A stretch of DNA of 8,502 nt from UMGS1307 sp964523005 (lineage in GTDB: Bacteria; Bacillota; Clostridia; Oscillospirales; CAG-382). The notes under the pieces were generated by a model. That model saw nothing but the letters and a program-made list of their open reading frames with translations. It did no database searches and was not told the DNA's origin. The stretch spans positions 1 through 8,502 of the forward strand of contig CAZFZL010000064.1 of assembly GCA_964523005.1 (NCBI GenBank), in the 5' to 3' direction. The translations under genes were made by a program, and so were the position numbers. Below are positions 4,790 to 8,502 of the stretch, piece by piece (positions within the stretch are counted from its first letter, which is position 1; every line of letters begins with the position of its first letter).

Positions 4790-7619
4790 ATTCTTTGTTT
4801 TCATTAGCAGGATTATCCTGCGGTGCTTCAGGCGGATCGCAAAGCTGAGCGGAGGAGATTATCTCCTCTTCATATGTGTCGTTCTCGAAATACCGGTCGG
4901 TGAAGAAAGCCGACGGCTTCACGTGTGTCTTTCGTGTCAGAAGCATATACAGCAGCCATAACAGAAGCCCCGCCGCGGAGAGTATCGCGCCGTACTTCAA
5001 TCCCGGCGTCTCGTATTTGAACACGATATTGTTAACGCCGGCTGAGCATTTTACAGCCATAAAGCCATAGAAAACTTCAATTATCTCCGCTTTCTCTCCG
5101 TTGACCGTCGCGCTCCAGCCGTCCTCGTAAGGCACGCTGAAGAAGACATAGTTATCCCTTTCCATTTCCTGCGTAACAGCAGTAAAGCCATAGGAATCGT
5201 AGTCAAACGACTCACAGGCGCTTTCGGCGCGTTCGACACAGTTTTGATAATATGTGTCGAGCTTAGCGGTAGAAGTGGAGGAAAGCGATATCTTTCCCGC
5301 CGAAGTAACCTCGGTCATATATTGTGAAAATTTCTCTGCCTCGTCATCAGGCACAACAAGATACTTCGTCAGGTACAGATGCTTGTCGGAGTCGGAAATC
5401 TTTTTGAATTCACTCTCGGTCATAAACTCAGTATACGAATATCCCATCGGGATGTAATTGTCGTTTTTATAAACAGTCATTCCGTTTATACGCCCGATGA
5501 GTGAAAAGCCCTTGGCGCTGAAATCGTCCTCCTTGCTCGTTTCGATATAATAGTATTTAACAGAGAAGAACGAGCGCAAGCCGAATTTTAATGCTTCGGC
5601 GCGGGAGCCGACGGAGCGCGACACATCCGCTATTTCAGGATACGCGTTCATTATTGATGCAGGTACGACGGTATGGAAGCAGCGTATCGAAGGCATCTGC
5701 CAATACAGCCCGAGATTGTCGAGCGAGCCGTCGTAGCAGTCAATGCGGTAGAATTCGTTGTCTTTATATATTATGTCAACCGAAGCGCCGGCGAGGGCGA
5801 CAGCATAGTCTCCGGAATACACTTCAGCTTTTTCGGAGTCGTCATCGGTGAAATAGGCGCTGACTTTCAAGCCGCCGTCAGGAACTGTGACAGTATAGCC
5901 ATCCGCAGATACCCGTACCGATGTACGGTTAAATTTTATATATTCAAGCGCATACCCTTCGTCAGGCGTTACGGTGAAGGTAACTGTGCTACCGGTGAGT
6001 GCTTCCTCGGCTCCGGCTGTTACTGTTCCGTTTGTTGAGCTGTTGATCTTTACAGACTGATCTGCCGGGTCAACATCCTCCGGGTACATCGATTCCCAAC
6101 CGCCGATTGCCTGTTCAAGAAGAAAATCAGTGCCCCATGAATGACATTTTCCATAGAAAATATGTGTCCAGCCACAGACAAGGATGCTGATTATTACAGC
6201 ATACGTAATAATTCGGTTGAAATAACGTTTCCCTCTGAAATATTTCGTGAGAACATAGACGGCAGCAAGGCTGACAAACGCGATTATGACATAGACCCAG
6301 AACCGGTCAATGAACGCAGGCTGACCGAGCGTGAATACCGACGCGTCATCCTCGTTTGCCTTCCACGTCAGTCCGAGTGCAACGGTGAACGCCGTACAGA
6401 CGGCGCCGCAGACGATCAGTCCGGGCTTGAAGCTGAATTTTCTGTCGAGTGCGATGACGGTCGCTCCCGTCATAACGAGTATGAGCATATAATACCATCT
6501 CGCGTAGTACGAACTGTTGAGCAGAAAAAACGTCGAGTTGCCGAGCGGCACGAGCGCCATGACTATGAGCACGATTATTAGCCATGAGAACCACGCTTTT
6601 TTACGTTTTGCGATGTATGCGATGACGCCGGTCATACTGAACAGCGGCAGATACGCGGTTAGCGAAGCCCAACGCGCGTTGTTGTCAACGATAAAATTCT
6701 TACGTGACGGGATGTCCGGAGGAAAGAAGAAGCTTTCTATTATTGAAAGGTACCTGTTCGTATAAAACTCTCCGCCTGACCTGTAATAGAGCATTCCCCA
6801 ACCCGAATAGCTGCTTCCCATACGCGGGTTGTCAATGATCGCAAGCGCCGCAGGTAAGAACAGCACCATCGACATGAGCGCGCCGATGACCGCTTCGACC
6901 GCAAGAAAGAAGAAGCTTTTGAGTTTGATCCTGAATGTCTTAGAGGAACAGCGTATGAGAAAATATATTATGCAGAATACGACCTGACCGGCGAACATAA
7001 AATAGTTAATCATTGCGTTGATTGCCACAGCGAGCGCAAAATAACCCTTACGGTCGTTCTGTATCAGCTCTTCCATACCGATCAGCAGCAGCGGGAAGAA
7101 GGCAATGACCTCGTGGAACTGATTAAAAAAAATATTGTATATTCCGAACCCGGAGAAAGAGTAAAGCAGTGCGCCGATAACGGCGTAATGCTGATTTTTG
7201 ACGAACCGGCGCAGATACGCGAAGGAAAAAACGGCAGCAGTAACGAATTTCGCAATGAACATCGGCGCCATAAGATAGGGCGCCCACGTTGCAGGGAAAA
7301 GGCACATGAACCAGAAATACGGACTGCCTAAAAGATAATACGAATAGCTTCCGATATAATTCGAACCGAGATCTGTCAACCAGTCCCAGCCGAAGTTTCC
7401 GTCGTGTACCATTTGGACACAGTGTTCATAGAAAGGTATCTGCTGGGCGTTATAGTCGCCGAAGTAGAGAAAAACTCCTTTTGATTCTATGAGAAACGGG
7501 ATGAAAAGCAAGAAACCGGTCAGCAGCGCGAGCCAAAAGGTACGCCTGTAATAAAGCATTGAATCGTTTCTTTCGTCATCCGGCGTCGGATTAAATATCC
7601 TGTTGAAGTGCTTGGTCAT
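4788..7619 (-). CDS. YfhO-family membrane protein with an inserted InlB-like B-repeat module
   Basis: Large polytopic membrane protein of 943 residues. About a dozen hydrophobic helices occupy residues 28-490, an extracytoplasmic part spans roughly 490-875, and a last helix (about 876-894) leads into an acidic cytoplasmic tail. Family marks are YFGDYNAQQIPFY (52-64), WDWLTDLGSNYIGSYSYY (78-95), FYRIDCYD (623-630), FFSVKYYYIET (684-694), SVPYEDGWSATVNGEKAE (828-845) and VFKYETPGLK (866-875). YfhO proteins are GT-C-like glycosyltransferases; B. subtilis YfhO works with CsbB and GtcA to glycosylate lipoteichoic acid. Neither partner is in this window, so the substrate is open. Unusual is a B-repeat module at 522-594 (genome 5838-6056), directly after the membrane domain, with GTVTAGAEEALTGSTVTFTV (531-550), TPDEGYALEYIKFN (551-564) and YTVTVPDGGLKVSAYF (575-590). 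The ATG at 7619 follows GGAAAGGAAAG closely. The gene lies 33 bases behind the B-repeat surface protein gene. Confidence 0.9.
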   Translation of the reverse strand: MTKHFNRIFNPTPDDERNDSMLYYRRTFWLALLTGFLLFIPFLIESKGVFLYFGDYNAQQIPFYEHCVQMVHDGNFGWDWLTDLGSNYIGSYSYYLLGSPYFWFMCLFPATWAPYLMAPMFIAKFVTAAVFSFAYLRRFVKNQHYAVIGALLYSFSGFGIYNIFFNQFHEVIAFFPLLLIGMEELIQNDRKGYFALAVAINAMINYFMFAGQVVFCIIYFLIRCSSKTFRIKLKSFFFLAVEAVIGALMSMVLFLPAALAIIDNPRMGSSYSGWGMLYYRSGGEFYTNRYLSIIESFFFPPDIPSRKNFIVDNNARWASLTAYLPLFSMTGVIAYIAKRKKAWFSWLIIVLIVMALVPLGNSTFFLLNSSYYARWYYMLILVMTGATVIALDRKFSFKPGLIVCGAVCTAFTVALGLTWKANEDDASVFTLGQPAFIDRFWVYVIIAFVSLAAVYVLTKYFRGKRYFNRIITYAVIISILVCGWTHIFYGKCHSWGTDFLLEQAIGGWESMYPEDVDPADQSVKINSSTNGTVTAGAEEALTGSTVTFTVTPDEGYALEYIKFNRTSVRVSADGYTVTVPDGGLKVSAYFTDDDSEKAEVYSGDYAVALAGASVDIIYKDNEFYRIDCYDGSLDNLGLYWQMPSIRCFHTVVPASIMNAYPEIADVSRSVGSRAEALKFGLRSFFSVKYYYIETSKEDDFSAKGFSLIGRINGMTVYKNDNYIPMGYSYTEFMTESEFKKISDSDKHLYLTKYLVVPDDEAEKFSQYMTEVTSAGKISLSSTSTAKLDTYYQNCVERAESACESFDYDSYGFTAVTQEMERDNYVFFSVPYEDGWSATVNGEKAEIIEVFYGFMAVKCSAGVNNIVFKYETPGLKYGAILSAAGLLLWLLYMLLTRKTHVKPSAFFTDRYFENDTYEEEIISSAQLCDPPEAPQDNPANENKE
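5838..6056 (-). other. InlB-like B-repeat module within the YfhO-family gene
   Basis: Encodes residues 522-594 of the YfhO protein. It shows the pattern of bacterial divergent InlB B-repeat domains: an initial beta strand, NGTVT, GSTVTFTVTPDEGYALEYIKF, then YTVTVPDGGLKVSAYF. The two complete modules in the neighbouring protein read the same way, for example HGKITV, GETVKATYTPDSGYELKRI and FAMPDIDVVVTGLF. Codon-level similarity is modest, so any shared origin is old. Confidence 0.8.
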
Positions 7620-7650
7620 AAGCTTTCCTTTCCGGAATAATTCCCCTTAT

Positions 7651-8502
7651 TTATATTCGCTGACGCATCAGAAGCATCACGGCTATACTGGCGATAAGAA
7701 GCAGCGGTACTATGTAGATAGCGGCTTTTACTCCGCCGCTCATCCCGTCACCGGCATTGCTGACGACTGTTATGATTGAAACCTCGGTGGCAGTGCTTTC
7801 CTGAGACGATACCGACGGCGTTTCATCGGAGCTTTCCTGAGGCGATGTATCGTCAATTTCGGTGAAGACGACAGTGATCTCGACATCGTTGTCCGGCATG
7901 GTGAGCGTATATCGCGGACTTTCATCGGTATATGTCGTGCCGTTAAATGAAATACTTTGGAAGACAAAGCCGTCCGCTGACATTACATCTATCATCACGC
8001 TGTCGCCTTCGTACGCATCGCTGCAGTTTGCAAGGGCGCTGCCCTGACCGACTACGGTGACAGTAACCGTATGCTTTTCCTTCTCCGCTTCTGTTGATTT
8101 AAGGACGAACAGCCCCGTTACAACGACATCGATGTCAGGCATGGCAAAGGTGGCGCGGCTGACGATAGCGTTATTTATGATGATGCGCTTGAGCTCGTAT
8201 CCGGAATCAGGTGTGTACGTTGCTTTTACGGTTTCGCCTTTTACTGCGCTTGTTTTATCGACGGTTATTTTTCCGTGAGAAGCCTGAACGACTGTTATCG
8301 AGTGAGCAGCACCTGAGACGGACTCATCCGGCACGGATTCATCCGGTACGGACTCATCCGGCACGGATTCATCCGGGAGGCTTTCGTCGGACGTTTCAAT
8401 AAGCGCAAAAACAGCAGTGACTGTGGCTTTCTCGCCTGCCATTGTAAATAACGGCAAAGAAATGATATCATTCACCAAAATCACCACAAGCTTATAGCCT
8501 TC
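7651..8502 (-). CDS. Surface protein with InlB-like B-repeats and C-terminal membrane anchor (5' partial)
   Basis: The frame stays open to the right window edge (codons EGYKL before the GTG at 8487), so the N-terminus is missing; 283 residues are visible. The GTG at 8487 is not a start: EGYKLVVILVNDII is the middle of a B-repeat. Visible parts in order are the end of one repeat (1-34), a linker with four PDESV units (43-62), a full repeat (67-134, with TPDSGYELKRI and FAMPDIDVVV), a charged linker, another full repeat (144-214, with YTLTMPDNDVEITVVF), a Ser/Thr/Glu-rich stalk (215-245), a hydrophobic helix (about 258-279) and the end RQRI. There is no LPXTG motif, so the protein is probably held by this helix with the repeats outside. 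Binding, adhesion or wall spacing are possible roles; none is shown. It precedes and is probably co-transcribed with the YfhO gene. Confidence 0.88.
   Translation of the reverse strand, partial: EGYKLVVILVNDIISLPLFTMAGEKATVTAVFALIETSDESLPDESVPDESVPDESVPDESVSGAAHSITVVQASHGKITVDKTSAVKGETVKATYTPDSGYELKRIIINNAIVSRATFAMPDIDVVVTGLFVLKSTEAEKEKHTVTVTVVGQGSALANCSDAYEGDSVMIDVMSADGFVFQSISFNGTTYTDESPRYTLTMPDNDVEITVVFTEIDDTSPQESSDETPSVSSQESTATEVSIITVVSNAGDGMSGGVKAAIYIVPLLLIASIAVMLLMRQRI
7861..8304 (-). other. Two complete B-repeat modules of the surface protein
   Basis: One module lies at 8101-8304 and a second at 7861-8073, separated by a short linker rich in Lys and Glu. Both follow the InlB-like B-repeat pattern with a GE/GD-S/T-V turn, a GY or GF before the central strand, and (T/A)MPD before the last strand. 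They are clearly diverged from each other, unlike the PDESV linker. Confidence 0.8.
8317..8376 (-). repeat. Four 15-base tandem units encoding PDESV
   Basis: Four consecutive in-frame 15-base units, with a fifth degenerate unit (SDESL) at 8377-8391. The units alternate in two variants, so the array is really a duplicated 30-base block: 8319-8348 and 8349-8378 differ at one position only (8347 T, 8377 G). This suggests recent duplication. Being a multiple of three, changes in copy number would keep the frame. Confidence 0.9.

Noticed and set aside
4745..4804. ATG at 4804 as start of the CmpB-like protein
   Set aside because: It would begin inside the YfhO coding end and translate through the terminator hairpin, giving a hydrophilic leader not expected in the family. 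The TTG at 4744 has a near-perfect ribosome binding site.
5673..6038. Open frame of 121 codons on the + strand opposite the YfhO gene
   Set aside because: No ribosome binding site, promoter or recognisable domain; it lies wholly antisense to strongly supported coding sequence.
7651..7750. Sortase-type wall anchor at the end of the B-repeat protein
   Set aside because: There is no LPXTG-like motif before the final helix; only a plain membrane segment and the end RQRI are present.
8317..8391. CRISPR-like short repeats
   Set aside because: The units are contiguous, without spacers, and in frame within a surface protein gene.

Overview
The window looks like chromosomal DNA of a Gram-positive anaerobe of the class Clostridia. 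This is an inference from gene content, not a taxonomic assignment. The supports are a phosphatidylserine synthase and a GGST-type phosphatidylserine decarboxylase side by side, a CmpB-like small membrane protein, a YfhO-type membrane glycosyltransferase, InlB-type B-repeat surface domains, strong purine-rich ribosome binding sites and textbook sigma-A promoters. I see no rRNA, tRNA, CRISPR array, insertion sequence or prophage.

Left part, + strand. The window opens inside the 3' end of an FtsX-like ABC transporter permease, closed by a strong terminator (371-398). A consensus promoter directly abuts this terminator and drives a single glycerate kinase gene (457-1578). After a gap of about 180 bases holding a second consensus promoter comes a compact three-gene membrane-lipid operon (1757-4339): a YbhN/LPG-synthase-TM-type flippase-like protein, pssA and psd. 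The genes overlap by 17 and 4 bases. PssA and Psd together convert CDP-diacylglycerol to phosphatidylserine and then phosphatidylethanolamine; the first protein may move lipids across the membrane (inference).

Right part, - strand. Transcription runs leftwards. A surface protein with at least three InlB-like B-repeat modules and a C-terminal membrane anchor (7651 to beyond 8502, 5' end outside the window) is followed after 33 bases by a 943-residue YfhO-family protein (4788-7619). The YfhO protein carries one B-repeat module of the same kind in its extracytoplasmic part. A bidirectional terminator (4746-4789) lies directly behind it. Next comes a small CmpB-like membrane protein (4277-4744), whose 3' end overlaps the 3' end of psd by 63 bases.

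The points most worth a second look are the B-repeat module shared by the YfhO protein and its neighbour, and the junction at 4740-4790. There the downstream arm of the terminator hairpin also contains what looks like the ribosome binding site of the CmpB-like gene. The psd operon also has no terminator of its own before that same hairpin, so its transcripts probably run antisense through the CmpB-like gene.
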